From Snodgrassella alvi_G (GTDB lineage: Bacteria > Pseudomonadota > Gammaproteobacteria > Burkholderiales > Neisseriaceae): 23,771 nt of DNA. The first letter of the stretch is position 1; the number at the start of each line of letters is the position of its first letter. The notes below the pieces were generated by a model that made no database searches, was not told the origin of the DNA, and saw only the letters and a program-made list of their open reading frames with translations. This document shows, piece after piece, positions 13,947 through 23,016 of the stretch. Position numbers and translations under genes: made by a program. The DNA is taken from positions 1-23,771 of the forward strand of contig CAMLCH010000037.1 of the NCBI GenBank assembly GCA_946478525.1, written 5' to 3'.

Positions 13947-15293
13947 ATGAGCTGGTATAACCGTGTCGTCTGGAGTGAAGGACAATTTTTGTTGCCACAG
14001 ATTTTCCAGCAACAAGAGCGTTATCTCGAACATTTTGCACATTGTCGTAGTACACCATTATCACCCTTTTTTTGGGGATTTAGCCGTTATGATATTGATC
14101 ACGAAGCACTGAATTTAGGAAAGTTAGTATTGAAAGATATCGCTGGTGTATTTGCCGATGGTACTCCCTTTGATGCTCCTGGCCATACTTCTTTACCACC
14201 TCCATTAACAATACAATCAGAACATCTTGAACAACTTATTTATTTAGCTTTGCCAATTCGAACTCCCAATAGTGAGGAAACCAGTTTTGAAGATGACCCA
14301 GAGTCACTCGCTCGCTATGCAGTATTTGAAAACGATGTACGTGATGCTAACTCAATAGGCCTTGGAGCAAAAACAGTACAATTGAGCCATTTGCGATTAC
14401 GTTTAATGCCTGCAAAAGCATTAACAGATGCTTGGATTGGTCTGCCAATAGCTCGGGTTAGTACGATTCACGCAGATGGTGGTGTAACTATAGACAGCAC
14501 AATGATTCCACCAGTTAGTTGCTATTCTGCCAGTACTTTGTTGAAAACGTGGTTGTCACAAATTCACGATTTAACGCATTTAAGAGCCAACTCTTTGGCA
14601 GATAGACTAACTGGTAGACAAGGAAAAGGTACAGAAGCAGCAGAAGTAGCAGATTACCTGCTGTTGCAAATTCTCAATCGTTACGAACCGTTGCTTTATC
14701 ATTTGATACAAGTGGGTGCCACTTCACCGGAATTTATTTACCGGCAATTAGCAAGTTTAGCAGGAGAGCTATCTACTTTTATCAGACCGCATACACGCAG
14801 ACCAAAAGAGTATCCACCATATAAGCACGAAGCACCTTACTATAGTCTTAAACCCGTTGTAGATGATGTTCAGCATCTTTTGAATGCAGTTTTGGTTCGC
14901 AGCGCACAAAATATTACCTTGCAAGATGCTGCTTACGGTGTGAAAAACGCAGTAGTTGATCCAGCTGAACTACGAAGTTTTAGTGCATTAGTTTTAGCCG
15001 TCAAAGCACAAATACCTCCAGATATCTTGGTTCATCAGTTTTCTGCACAAACTAAAATCGGACCTTCAGATCGTCTGCCAGAACTGATTCGTTCTCATCT
15101 GCCGGGTATGATATTACAAGCCTTGCCAGTACCGCCTCGCCAGATCCCATTTAATGCAGGTTATATATATTACGAGCTCAATTGTGATGGACCATTATGG
15201 GAGCATATTGCTCATCATGGCGGATTAGCTATGCATATAGCTGGGGAATTTCCAGGCTTATTGATTGAATTATGGGGAGTGCGCGATCAATGA
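13947..15293 (+). CDS. tssK: T6SS baseplate-membrane complex connector TssK
   Basis: A 448-residue protein with the classic TssK beginning NRVVWSEGQFLLPQIFQQQER, then HFAHCRSTPLSPFFWGFSRY, RLRLMPAKALTDAWIGLPIAR near the middle, and a C-terminal YIYYELNCDGPLWEHI followed by GEFPGLLIELWGV. The protein is related to phage receptor-binding proteins. It trimerises and ties the TssEFG wedges to the cytoplasmic faces of TssL and TssM. A run of six G at about 13931-13936 precedes the ATG at 13947 as the ribosome binding site. The stop overlaps the tssL start (ATGA), indicating coupled translation. Confidence 0.96.
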   Translation: MSWYNRVVWSEGQFLLPQIFQQQERYLEHFAHCRSTPLSPFFWGFSRYDIDHEALNLGKLVLKDIAGVFADGTPFDAPGHTSLPPPLTIQSEHLEQLIYLALPIRTPNSEETSFEDDPESLARYAVFENDVRDANSIGLGAKTVQLSHLRLRLMPAKALTDAWIGLPIARVSTIHADGGVTIDSTMIPPVSCYSASTLLKTWLSQIHDLTHLRANSLADRLTGRQGKGTEAAEVADYLLLQILNRYEPLLYHLIQVGATSPEFIYRQLASLAGELSTFIRPHTRRPKEYPPYKHEAPYYSLKPVVDDVQHLLNAVLVRSAQNITLQDAAYGVKNAVVDPAELRSFSALVLAVKAQIPPDILVHQFSAQTKIGPSDRLPELIRSHLPGMILQALPVPPRQIPFNAGYIYYELNCDGPLWEHIAHHGGLAMHIAGEFPGLLIELWGVRDQ

Positions 15294-16645
15294 ATGAATT
15301 TGATACCATTCTCAAGGATCCAAATGTAACAGGGAATATCTCATCTAAGGCAACAGATTCTTCATCATTGCCAAATCGTCCAACAGGGGAAGAATTAGAT
15401 CGACATTTTGATACTACATGGCAAAATGGGCAAACAACAGTAAATAATATTCCAGAAAAATTGAATGTAGACGCAGGGCCTGATAATAAATTACGTCTGG
15501 CTACAATTGAAGCTGCAGAAAATCCATTATTAGAGGCAGCGCAACCATTGCTACGTACTCTGGCAGGCATGCCTTCCCAGCTTGATTCATCTGGAAATGA
15601 TATTGAAACATTACGTGAATTGTTAATTCGAGAAGTACATATTTATCAAACACTATGCGATCAGGCCAATTTGCGACGAGAGCATGTGCTGGCCGTTCGT
15701 TATTGTTTATGCACAGCATTAGATGAAGCTGCCAATAAAACCAATTGGGGTGGTGGTGGTGCTTGGGCACGAAAAAGTCTACTTATTGTTTTTCATAATG
15801 AAAGTTATGGCGGAGAAAAAATCTTTCTACTAATTGGGCGTCTGTCACCAAATCCACAAGAACATGGAGATGTACTGGAAATAATTTACCGTATACTCTG
15901 TTTAGGCTTTGAAGGACGTTATAGTGTTCGTCCCGATGGGCGTAAACAATTAGATTTGATTCGTCAGCAATTACTGACCATTATTAGCAGTCGGTATGAT
16001 ACTGTTGCCCACGATTTGTCGCCACATTGGTTTGCAGAATCTTCTGGGAGATTTCGCTTATTACGCTCACTACCAGTATGGTTAAGTTCAGCCTTTTTAT
16101 CTTTTTTGCTACTGATATTTTTCGTATTGTATAAACTTCAGATTGTCAATACAGATAATACATTGCAACAGCGAATTGCAGCTATTGGCAATGTAACTCC
16201 ACCTCCAGCTGTAAATAAAGTATTACGTTTGAAAAATTTTCTGAAAGATGAAATTGCTCGTGGTGTTGTAAGTGTTGAAGAAAACGCCCACCAAAGTCGT
16301 GTTACGTTTCTTGGAGACTTTATGTTTGTTCCAGGGCAAAAAAATGTCAATCCGAAAATAATTCCTGTACTGGATAAAGTTGCCAACGAAATAAATAAAG
16401 TTTCCGGTACAGTCACCATAACAGGGCATACAGATAATCAACCTATCCATACCGCTGAGTTTCCTTCTAATCAGGTTTTATCAGAGAAAAGAGCTGCTGA
16501 AGTTGCCACATTGCTGACAGATAGGGGCATAGCTGTATCAAGACAAAAGGTTATCGGTTTAGGGGATTCAGCACCAGTAGATGATAATAATACAGCAGAA
16601 GGTAGAGCAAAAAATCGTCGTGTAGATATTGTCGTAACGGAATGA
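15290..16645 (+). CDS. tssL: T6SS inner-membrane protein TssL with C-terminal OmpA peptidoglycan-binding domain
   Basis: A 451-residue fusion-type TssL. Residues about 75-240 are the DotU/IcmH cytoplasmic domain, including VRYCLCTALDEAANKTNWG and the SYGGEKIF and EGRYSVRPDGR segments. A single transmembrane helix lies at about 262-281. Residues about 340-450 form an OmpA-like domain with TITGHTDNQP, LSEKRAAEVATLL and GRAKNRRVDIVV, which holds the Asp and Arg that normally contact diaminopimelate. In other TssL proteins this domain is absent and a separate TagL or TagP serves instead. The ATG at 15290 overlaps the tssK stop and has GGGGAG at 15274-15279 upstream. An in-frame ATG at 15272 would add six residues. 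Confidence 0.95.
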   Translation: MNEFDTILKDPNVTGNISSKATDSSSLPNRPTGEELDRHFDTTWQNGQTTVNNIPEKLNVDAGPDNKLRLATIEAAENPLLEAAQPLLRTLAGMPSQLDSSGNDIETLRELLIREVHIYQTLCDQANLRREHVLAVRYCLCTALDEAANKTNWGGGGAWARKSLLIVFHNESYGGEKIFLLIGRLSPNPQEHGDVLEIIYRILCLGFEGRYSVRPDGRKQLDLIRQQLLTIISSRYDTVAHDLSPHWFAESSGRFRLLRSLPVWLSSAFLSFLLLIFFVLYKLQIVNTDNTLQQRIAAIGNVTPPPAVNKVLRLKNFLKDEIARGVVSVEENAHQSRVTFLGDFMFVPGQKNVNPKIIPVLDKVANEINKVSGTVTITGHTDNQPIHTAEFPSNQVLSEKRAAEVATLLTDRGIAVSRQKVIGLGDSAPVDDNNTAEGRAKNRRVDIVVTE

Positions 16646-16694
16646 AATAGTGATAGATTCTGATATTGCTGTGTATGGCATTGAGGTATCAATT

Positions 16695-17222
16695 ATGAGG
16701 CGTGTCGAAATTTTTGTTGGTGCAAGTTCGATTAGAGAGCAGAAGACTTGGGCTTATCCCAGTGGTAATAAGTCTGGTCGTTTTTCAGTACCAGTATATG
16801 AATGTATGGTGCTTGGTAGTGATGGTAAAGGAAATCGTGTTCAAGAAAGGTTTGAAGTTCTACGATTTGGTGTTCAGTGCGAAGAAGGCAAAACCGCCAG
16901 AGTTGTCGGTCTTGCCGATCAGCAGACTCATAAAATCAAAGCATGGATACCTACTTATTCGGTACACAGTGCTTCACCCAATGAAGATGGAGCTTGGCAA
17001 GTTTTTAATAATTTTTTGATTCACGATGGCCCAGATAATTCGACAGAGATATTCGCACCAATTGGTTGTATTGAAACGGGACCATCAGGATCTAATCAGT
17101 TTAATAACTTGCTGATTTCATTAGCAGCGCTAAAAACTACGTATCGAGATCACCAGCTTGCTGAGATTGGCAGTAAGGTGAAATATATATTACGTATACT
17201 AAAGCTGGTCGCCCTCCATTGA
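16695..17222 (+). CDS. Unrecognised protein with YkuD-like His/Cys motif; candidate effector
   Basis: A 175-residue protein with no signal peptide or membrane segment and no family I can name confidently. The most telling stretch is FLIHDGPDNSTEIFAPIGCIE: His110 and Cys125 are 15 residues apart and Cys sits in a GCI context. This resembles the catalytic 'IHG...SHGCxR' block of YkuD L,D-transpeptidases and the His/GCI layout of Tlde1-type T6SS effectors, but the rest of the fold cannot be verified by eye. Location between tssL and tssM, followed by a secreted protein, suggests an effector-immunity pair; a T6SS accessory assembly role is the alternative. ATG 16695 has GAGG at 16683-16686; a GTG at 16650 is possible but lacks a ribosome binding site. 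Confidence 0.55.
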   Translation: MRRVEIFVGASSIREQKTWAYPSGNKSGRFSVPVYECMVLGSDGKGNRVQERFEVLRFGVQCEEGKTARVVGLADQQTHKIKAWIPTYSVHSASPNEDGAWQVFNNFLIHDGPDNSTEIFAPIGCIETGPSGSNQFNNLLISLAALKTTYRDHQLAEIGSKVKYILRILKLVALH

Positions 17223-17235
17223 AAAAGGTGTGATG

Positions 17236-17769
17236 ATGCAATTGCTAAATAATATATTGAAATATTTTTTATGCATTTCGCTGGGCTTAAGTAGTTTTAT
17301 TTGTTTGGCATCAGATATGAATGCTGATGAACGTGCTTTTATTGAACTCATTAAGCAGCAACTTTCTGTACAGGTATCTGTGCAGCGCATTCCTGCTGAA
17401 CAGATACATACTATTGTCAGTCGTAATCTAGATCTACGAATGGAGAAATTGCTAACCAAAGTGAATGGTATTGACCTACATACTAGGTCTGTAGACGGTA
17501 CCGTCACGCCAATTAAGCTGGCTCTTCTAGAACTCATCTATCCGGATGAAGCAACGGCAGTGCACGCTTTACGGCAGCTGGGAAAAAAACGTTATTTCCA
17601 GCATAGCAAAATACTAATACCGTTTTCCATAGTTCAAATAGGTCATCGGTTGCTAATCGTATTTACTGAAAATGCAGGAAATAGCAGTGCGATAGCAGTT
17701 ATAGAAAAATTCCCTACAGAGGGGTTATATCCTCGGGAAACTTTATTAAAAATCCAGCAAAATAGATAG
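17236..17769 (+). CDS. Unrecognised secreted protein; candidate periplasmic immunity partner
   Basis: A 177-residue protein with a Sec signal peptide: hydrophobic core at about 9-24 and likely cleavage after CLA at 25, before SDMN. The mature domain is alpha/beta in character and has no cysteines. Segments such as MNADERAFIELIKQQL, HTIVSRNLDLRMEKLL and SKILIPFSIVQIGHRLLIVFTE do not bring a known family to mind. It follows the YkuD-like candidate by 13 bp and precedes tssM by 14 bp, so it is co-transcribed with both. Periplasmic export directly after a putative cell-wall enzyme fits an immunity role; a T6SS accessory lipoprotein-like or assembly function cannot be excluded. ATG 17236 is chosen from GTG-ATG-ATG because AAGG at 17225-17228 is spaced 7 nt from it. 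Confidence 0.55.
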   Translation: MQLLNNILKYFLCISLGLSSFICLASDMNADERAFIELIKQQLSVQVSVQRIPAEQIHTIVSRNLDLRMEKLLTKVNGIDLHTRSVDGTVTPIKLALLELIYPDEATAVHALRQLGKKRYFQHSKILIPFSIVQIGHRLLIVFTENAGNSSAIAVIEKFPTEGLYPRETLLKIQQNR

Positions 17770-17783
17770 CAAAAGCAAATAAT

Positions 17784-20700
17784 ATGCAAAAAATTCTAGA
17801 TTTTCTTTTTTCACGTCGCATGCTGGCGATTCTCGGAACCATTTTATTGGCCTTAGCCATTTGGTTTTTTGGTCCAAAACTTGCTTTTGGGGGACTGCAC
17901 CCTTTTGTATCAGTATCAATGCGTATAGTGACAATATTATTGTTATTTGCATTGTTGTTTCTATGGCTAAGGACTTGGCCGTTGTCCATTATCTGGGTAG
18001 CGACTATATGTATTCTAATCTGGAAAGCCATGCCACTGTTAGCATTTGGTAAGGTTCAACCATTTGCGCCATACTGGGTACGTGCTGTTTTAATCGGTAT
18101 TGTCCTGATTGGTTACGCGTTTTACGGATTGTATCGACTCTGGCAAGCGTTAAGGGTTGATGAACAGCTCCTCCAAAAAATTTTGCACCCGCGAGGAGAT
18201 AAACCATCTGCATCAGAAATTCGTGAAGATCAGCGTGTTATTACTGGTATTGTAACCCGGGCTATTCAACAATTAAAACATTTGCGAGTTGGTAAACCTG
18301 GAATAGGGTTACGCCGTTTATTTGAAGGCAAGCGTTATTTGTATGAATTGCCTTGGTACATAATTGTTGGTTCTCCAGGAGATGGCAAAACAACTGCTTT
18401 ACTTAATGCTGGTCTACAGTTTCCATTGGCTGAGCAAATGGAACAATCAGCAGAAGCAATTGCTGTTCCAGGCAAAGGTGGAACTCTGCATTGTGACTGG
18501 TGGTTTACTAATGAAGCGGTTTTGATTGACACTGCTGGTCGCTATGTTTGCCATGAAGATGGTGGGGCAACAGAAAATACCGCGCGCAATGCCGATGAGT
18601 GGCGCGGTTTTCTTGGATTATTACGCAAATATCGGCCGCGTGCACCAATTAATGGAGTATTACTTACAGTCAATGCGGCTGATCTGGCAGGTAAATCTGA
18701 GGCTGAGCGTATTGCAGTAGCTGCAACCATTCGTGCCCGTTTGGGCGAATTGCGTAATGAATTGGGTATTTGTTTTCCTGTATATCTGATGATTACCAAA
18801 ATGGATCTTGTACCTGGTTTTACCGATTATTTTAATTATTTAACCACTGAAGGTCGTGCACAGATATGGGGTTTTACCCTTCCTTATGATCAGAAACAGC
18901 AAAAAAACAATAGTGATCAGTTACGACTAAATTGTGAAAATGAACTAAAACTTTTAGAACACCGGCTGGACCAAGGAATAAATTATCGATTACAGGAAGA
19001 ATATGATGTTCAGCGGCGATGTAATTTATATGCACTGCCACAAGAATTTGCTGCCCTGACTAAACCCTTATTGGATTTAGTAGAGCGCGTATTTCTTGAT
19101 TCTAAATTTGATGCCACTCAATTGCATAATACCTTGCGAGGTGTCTATTTTACCAGTGCTGCACAGGGATCAGTCAGTGCCATCCTTGATCATCATTCAC
19201 CCTTACAGCGCTTATGGCGTGCAATTAAAGGTGATCCGACACTCGCCGAAAAAACCAGTCTCCACGCAAATACAGTTGCTCCAACTGGAAATCGAAGCTT
19301 TTTTCTGCACAACCTTTTGACAAAACTAGTTTTTCAGGAACCGCATTTGGTTCAACCTAACTTGCAATGGGTGATGCGATACCGGGTAAGACGATTGATT
19401 GGTCATATCGTAGTTTTACTGATTTTCCTATGGCTGGCTCAAGGTATACATGTTAGTTACGGTAATAACAACAATTACTTATCTTCGGTTAATGATAAAA
19501 CAGTTGCATTGACAGAGAAAATACAGGCTTATTCACGTAAACCTACAGCCGAAGCTGTACCAGACATATTGAATGCTGCTCGTGAACTAGCTGCGTATCC
19601 GGGACTGGATCCCGATAATCCGCCAGCAAATTTCCGTTATGGACTTTACAGCGTGTCAAAAATAACTCTTAGTGCCGCGAACACTTATGATCAACTACTT
19701 GATCAGCTATTATTGCCTCCGATTGTTCGTAATGTAGAAAACACTCTTGCCAATGCAATTGCCCAGAAAGATGCTAAAGCAACCTATGATGCGTTGCGTG
19801 TTTATCTATTACTCAATCTTGATGAAGAACATAAAGATAAATTCAATGCCAGCGAAATAGAAGCATGGGTAGTGAAAGATTGGGAACAAAATGACAGTGC
19901 TGCAGCATTTGGAGGTCGTGCCAGCATATATGAACACCTCGGTGCTCTATTTGACGGTAGTCGTGTCGTCCATTCTCCTTTTGCCAAAAATGATGCACTA
20001 ATACGCAGTGCGCGTGAATTTCTTGAAAGTAGCACCAGTACTGAACGTATCTATGATCGAGCTAAGATCGCAATGACAGATGAAGCCCCTGAGGATTTCA
20101 CTATCGTTCGTGCCGTCGGTGCTGATGCTGGTACAGTATTTGTTCGTGCCAGTGGGGAACCTTTAGATCGTGGTATTCCAGGTCTATTTACAGTCGAAGG
20201 ATATCGGGAATTATTTGACAAACGTATCACAGAATTTGTAGCGGCTGCTTATGCAGATGATGAATGGGTTATGGGTCGGGAAACAGCAGCGTCTCAAAAA
20301 AAAACTGCTGAGCGCGCTCAACGGCTTGCACAAAAGATTAGAGGAGATGAGGATCCTTTAATTAGAGAAGTACGGCGGCTATACTTGACCGAATATGCCA
20401 ATCGTTGGCAAAATTTTTTGGAGGATATACATAGTATAAATAGCACAGGAGCCGATAATAGTCCCAGTTTGGCATTTGATCTGCATATATTGCGGACATT
20501 TGTAGCCCCCGATTCACCGTTAATGCGCTTAACAAAGGCCGTAGTTGAACAAACTACGCTCGTTCCCGCCCTCGATCCGAAAGAAAAACAGAAAATTCTG
20601 GCTGAACGGGCTGAACAACGTCTTTCCGGCAATGCACGTGAAGCTGTCCAAACAGCAAAACTCCTTAAAGATGTTCGCCCGCAGGAACAACTTGAAAAAA

Positions 20701-21710
20701 CAATGGTGGATAATCGCTTTGCTGCTCTGCGCGAAGTAGTTACTGGCATAGCAGATAATCAGAATAATAATTCTGACAGTCATCCTCAAAGACTTGATAC
20801 TGTTCTCAGTCTACTTAATGAGTATTATAACCAATTAATGGTAGCGGATAATGCACTGGCTACAAATACATTGCCTCCGAAAATAGAAGCGGCTGATAAA
20901 CTACGGCTTGAAGCAGCCAAAATGCCAGCTCCTTTAAAAAACATCCTGTTTGACTTGACTAATCAGGGAGCACGCAAACTTAATCTTGCATCTGGAGAAG
21001 TTCTTACCCGGCAAATGGAAGCCATGATCGGTAATAACTGCCGTAATGTAATTGACGGTCGCTACCCTTTCACTGCCAGTAATCAAGAAGTCAGTGCAGA
21101 TGATTTCAATCGTGTGTTTGCCAGCGGAGGTTTACTTGATGACTTCTTCACGAAACAACTTGCCGCTCAGGTAGACATCACCACCAACCCATGGCGCTAT
21201 AAAATAGCAGAAGGCAGTACTACACCTATTCTCGGTCCCAGTCTGGCTCCTTTTCAACAGGCTAAACGAATACGTGAAGCTTTTTTTCAGGAACAAGGGG
21301 CGCGCAAAATGTCATGGACAATGGATATCAAAGTAGTAGAGCTGGATCCAAATATTACAGATCTGATTATAGATATAGATGGGCAGTCACTGCGTTATAT
21401 GCATGGTCCAGTCCGTCCTCTGCATATCATCTGGCCGGGTCCTCGTAATGGGTCCATGGCCGAAATTACAGCTAATCCACGTATACGTCAGGATACCTCT
21501 ACCGTACTAACCAGCGGACCATGGGCGCTGTTTCGCTTGCTTAATCAGGGACGTATTATCGGTGGCATGAATGATAGCCGTCGGCTAGTCGAATTTAATT
21601 TTGATGGTCGCCGGGCTGTTTTGGAAGTGACCTCTAATGTGGATTTTAATCTGCAAAATCCTAATAATCCATTACGTGGCTTTACGTGCCCGACTGGGAG
21701 TACATTATGA
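17784..21710 (+). CDS. tssM: T6SS inner-membrane scaffold TssM (IcmF family)
   Basis: A 1308-residue IcmF-type protein. Hydrophobic segments at about 14-30, 47-80 and 99-118 form the N-terminal membrane region. The cytoplasmic GTPase-like domain has an intact Walker A, GSPGDGKTT, at 196-204 and a DTAG motif at 249-252, and a TKMDLVPGF segment further on. A transmembrane helix near 535-553 leads into a long periplasmic part of about 750 residues that ends in the TssJ-binding beta region (YMHGPVRPLHIIWPG, WALFRLLNQGRI, VEFNFDGRRAVLEV). TssM spans the periplasm in the TssJLM complex. It overlaps tagF by an ATGA. Upstream Shine-Dalgarno is weak. Length is typical and no frameshift is seen. Confidence 0.96.
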   Translation: MQKILDFLFSRRMLAILGTILLALAIWFFGPKLAFGGLHPFVSVSMRIVTILLLFALLFLWLRTWPLSIIWVATICILIWKAMPLLAFGKVQPFAPYWVRAVLIGIVLIGYAFYGLYRLWQALRVDEQLLQKILHPRGDKPSASEIREDQRVITGIVTRAIQQLKHLRVGKPGIGLRRLFEGKRYLYELPWYIIVGSPGDGKTTALLNAGLQFPLAEQMEQSAEAIAVPGKGGTLHCDWWFTNEAVLIDTAGRYVCHEDGGATENTARNADEWRGFLGLLRKYRPRAPINGVLLTVNAADLAGKSEAERIAVAATIRARLGELRNELGICFPVYLMITKMDLVPGFTDYFNYLTTEGRAQIWGFTLPYDQKQQKNNSDQLRLNCENELKLLEHRLDQGINYRLQEEYDVQRRCNLYALPQEFAALTKPLLDLVERVFLDSKFDATQLHNTLRGVYFTSAAQGSVSAILDHHSPLQRLWRAIKGDPTLAEKTSLHANTVAPTGNRSFFLHNLLTKLVFQEPHLVQPNLQWVMRYRVRRLIGHIVVLLIFLWLAQGIHVSYGNNNNYLSSVNDKTVALTEKIQAYSRKPTAEAVPDILNAARELAAYPGLDPDNPPANFRYGLYSVSKITLSAANTYDQLLDQLLLPPIVRNVENTLANAIAQKDAKATYDALRVYLLLNLDEEHKDKFNASEIEAWVVKDWEQNDSAAAFGGRASIYEHLGALFDGSRVVHSPFAKNDALIRSAREFLESSTSTERIYDRAKIAMTDEAPEDFTIVRAVGADAGTVFVRASGEPLDRGIPGLFTVEGYRELFDKRITEFVAAAYADDEWVMGRETAASQKKTAERAQRLAQKIRGDEDPLIREVRRLYLTEYANRWQNFLEDIHSINSTGADNSPSLAFDLHILRTFVAPDSPLMRLTKAVVEQTTLVPALDPKEKQKILAERAEQRLSGNAREAVQTAKLLKDVRPQEQLEKTMVDNRFAALREVVTGIADNQNNNSDSHPQRLDTVLSLLNEYYNQLMVADNALATNTLPPKIEAADKLRLEAAKMPAPLKNILFDLTNQGARKLNLASGEVLTRQMEAMIGNNCRNVIDGRYPFTASNQEVSADDFNRVFASGGLLDDFFTKQLAAQVDITTNPWRYKIAEGSTTPILGPSLAPFQQAKRIREAFFQEQGARKMSWTMDIKVVELDPNITDLIIDIDGQSLRYMHGPVRPLHIIWPGPRNGSMAEITANPRIRQDTSTVLTSGPWALFRLLNQGRIIGGMNDSRRLVEFNFDGRRAVLEVTSNVDFNLQNPNNPLRGFTCPTGSTL

Positions 21711-22444
21711 TTGGTATCCCGCGCATTTCTGCACCAGCAATCTGGGGTAAATTACCCGATCGTGGTGACTATGTGCGCTATCGCAATCACAATAACGAAA
21801 TTGATGATTGGCGCGCTTGGCTTGATAAACAAACCTGGCTACATAAAACACCCACTTCATCAGATAAAACGTCACTAGACTGGTTACGGTTGACTCCAGA
21901 TTTCAGCCATAATATTTCTACTTTACATACATTACCTTGGAGCTTTGTATTAAATCCGGGCGAATTAGCTTTTTCTGGAAAAGATTGGTTAATTGGTGTT
22001 GTGAGCACTTCCAGTGACAGTGTTGGTCGGTCCTATCCACTGGTCATTTACCAGACAGTGAGTCAGCAATGGTTAAAACGTTATATAAGTGTTCAAAAAG
22101 GCTGGCTTTTTTGGCTGGCACAATTGGTGACAAATCATGTTAACGTATCCGATAACTCCAAAAAAGATCTGGCAGAAACGTTGGATCAACTATGGGACAT
22201 CCATCGACCGAAATTGGCTAGCTGGTTTGACCGTGCCCAAATCAATCAGCAGATTACCTGCCAGCAACTAATCGGTCAGAAAGAGCAGGAAAAACTAGAG
22301 TTAAGCGGTGTGCAATCTCTACCATGGGCTAATTGGCCACAGCTTTTATGGCAGCCATCGCAGATTGCAGGTTGGTTTTGGCAACAGGATCAACAAGGGA
22401 ACTTTTTGGATGCACGATGTGTAAATTTCTTTAGCGAGGAATAA
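21707..22444 (+). CDS. tagF: T6SS post-translational regulator TagF (ImpM family)
   Basis: A 245-residue protein with the ImpM signature near the N-terminus, APAIWGKLPDRGDYVRYR, then WRAWLDKQ, PWSFVLNPGELAFSGKDWLIGVVSTSSDSVGRSYPL and a helical C-terminal half. In P. aeruginosa, TagF represses T6SS assembly post-translationally, apparently by interfering with Fha, independently of the threonine kinase pathway. This window has an FHA protein in the opposite operon that could be its target. The ATG at 21707 overlaps the tssM stop (ATGA), and GGGAG at 21695-21699 is well placed. An upstream in-frame start at 21686 is less likely. It is the last recognisable T6SS machinery gene. Confidence 0.9.
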   Translation: MIGIPRISAPAIWGKLPDRGDYVRYRNHNNEIDDWRAWLDKQTWLHKTPTSSDKTSLDWLRLTPDFSHNISTLHTLPWSFVLNPGELAFSGKDWLIGVVSTSSDSVGRSYPLVIYQTVSQQWLKRYISVQKGWLFWLAQLVTNHVNVSDNSKKDLAETLDQLWDIHRPKLASWFDRAQINQQITCQQLIGQKEQEKLELSGVQSLPWANWPQLLWQPSQIAGWFWQQDQQGNFLDARCVNFFSEE

Positions 22445-22446
22445 GT

Positions 22447-23016
22447 ATGAGGTGTCGAGGAAAAAAATGTAGAAGTTTGACTCATGATGAAGCGGTCATG
22501 GTAAACAAATTATTTTCTTTTGCTATTGATCTTTCTTCTGTGAAAATTCATGAGCATAAATATGCTATTTTTCAAAGTCCAAACTTCGTAATGACTCCAA
22601 ATGGTGAAATATACTTTCCAACAGACATTTTTGAGCCAGATTTTGCATTAGCAGGTATAGAAGAAATCCAAACGTTTATGCATGAAATGGTACATGTATG
22701 GCAGCATCAGATGGGCATGTGGGTAAAAGCTAGGGGAGTATTTAGCTGGTATGTGAATTATAAATATGAATTGCAAAATGGAAAATTATTATCTGATTAT
22801 GGTATGGAGAAGCAGGCTGGAATTATTTCGGACTATTATTTATTGGTCACTTATGGATTTTCTATCTGGAAAGAGTATTCATATGAAAAAAATAAATTAA
22901 ATCCTATTAATTTACCTCCTTATAAAAGTGAATTTGACTATTGGATGAGCGCTTATCAAAATAACTTGCAGTTGTTTTTAAAAAATCCCAGAGATAAGAA
23001 AGCATTATTCAGATGA
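22447..23016 (+). CDS. Zincin metallopeptidase-like protein, VgrG/Rhs-associated type; candidate effector
   Basis: A 189-residue protein without a signal peptide. It contains a zinc-protease motif HEMVH (His79-Glu80-x-x-His83), with YGMEKQAGIISDY downstream supplying a plausible third ligand, Glu121. The opening RSLTHDEAVMVNKLF and the FVMTPNGEIYFP segment recall the small proteins often annotated as 'vgr-related' or Rhs-associated near T6SS genes; I place it there from memory and moderately. It starts 2 bp after tagF, with GAGGA around 22435-22439, and overlaps the following lipoprotein gene by an ATGA, so the two are translationally coupled. Base composition is more AT-rich than in the tss genes, suggesting later acquisition. 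It could be a secreted toxin or a cell-wall-processing accessory enzyme. Confidence 0.68.
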   Translation: MRCRGKKCRSLTHDEAVMVNKLFSFAIDLSSVKIHEHKYAIFQSPNFVMTPNGEIYFPTDIFEPDFALAGIEEIQTFMHEMVHVWQHQMGMWVKARGVFSWYVNYKYELQNGKLLSDYGMEKQAGIISDYYLLVTYGFSIWKEYSYEKNKLNPINLPPYKSEFDYWMSAYQNNLQLFLKNPRDKKALFR

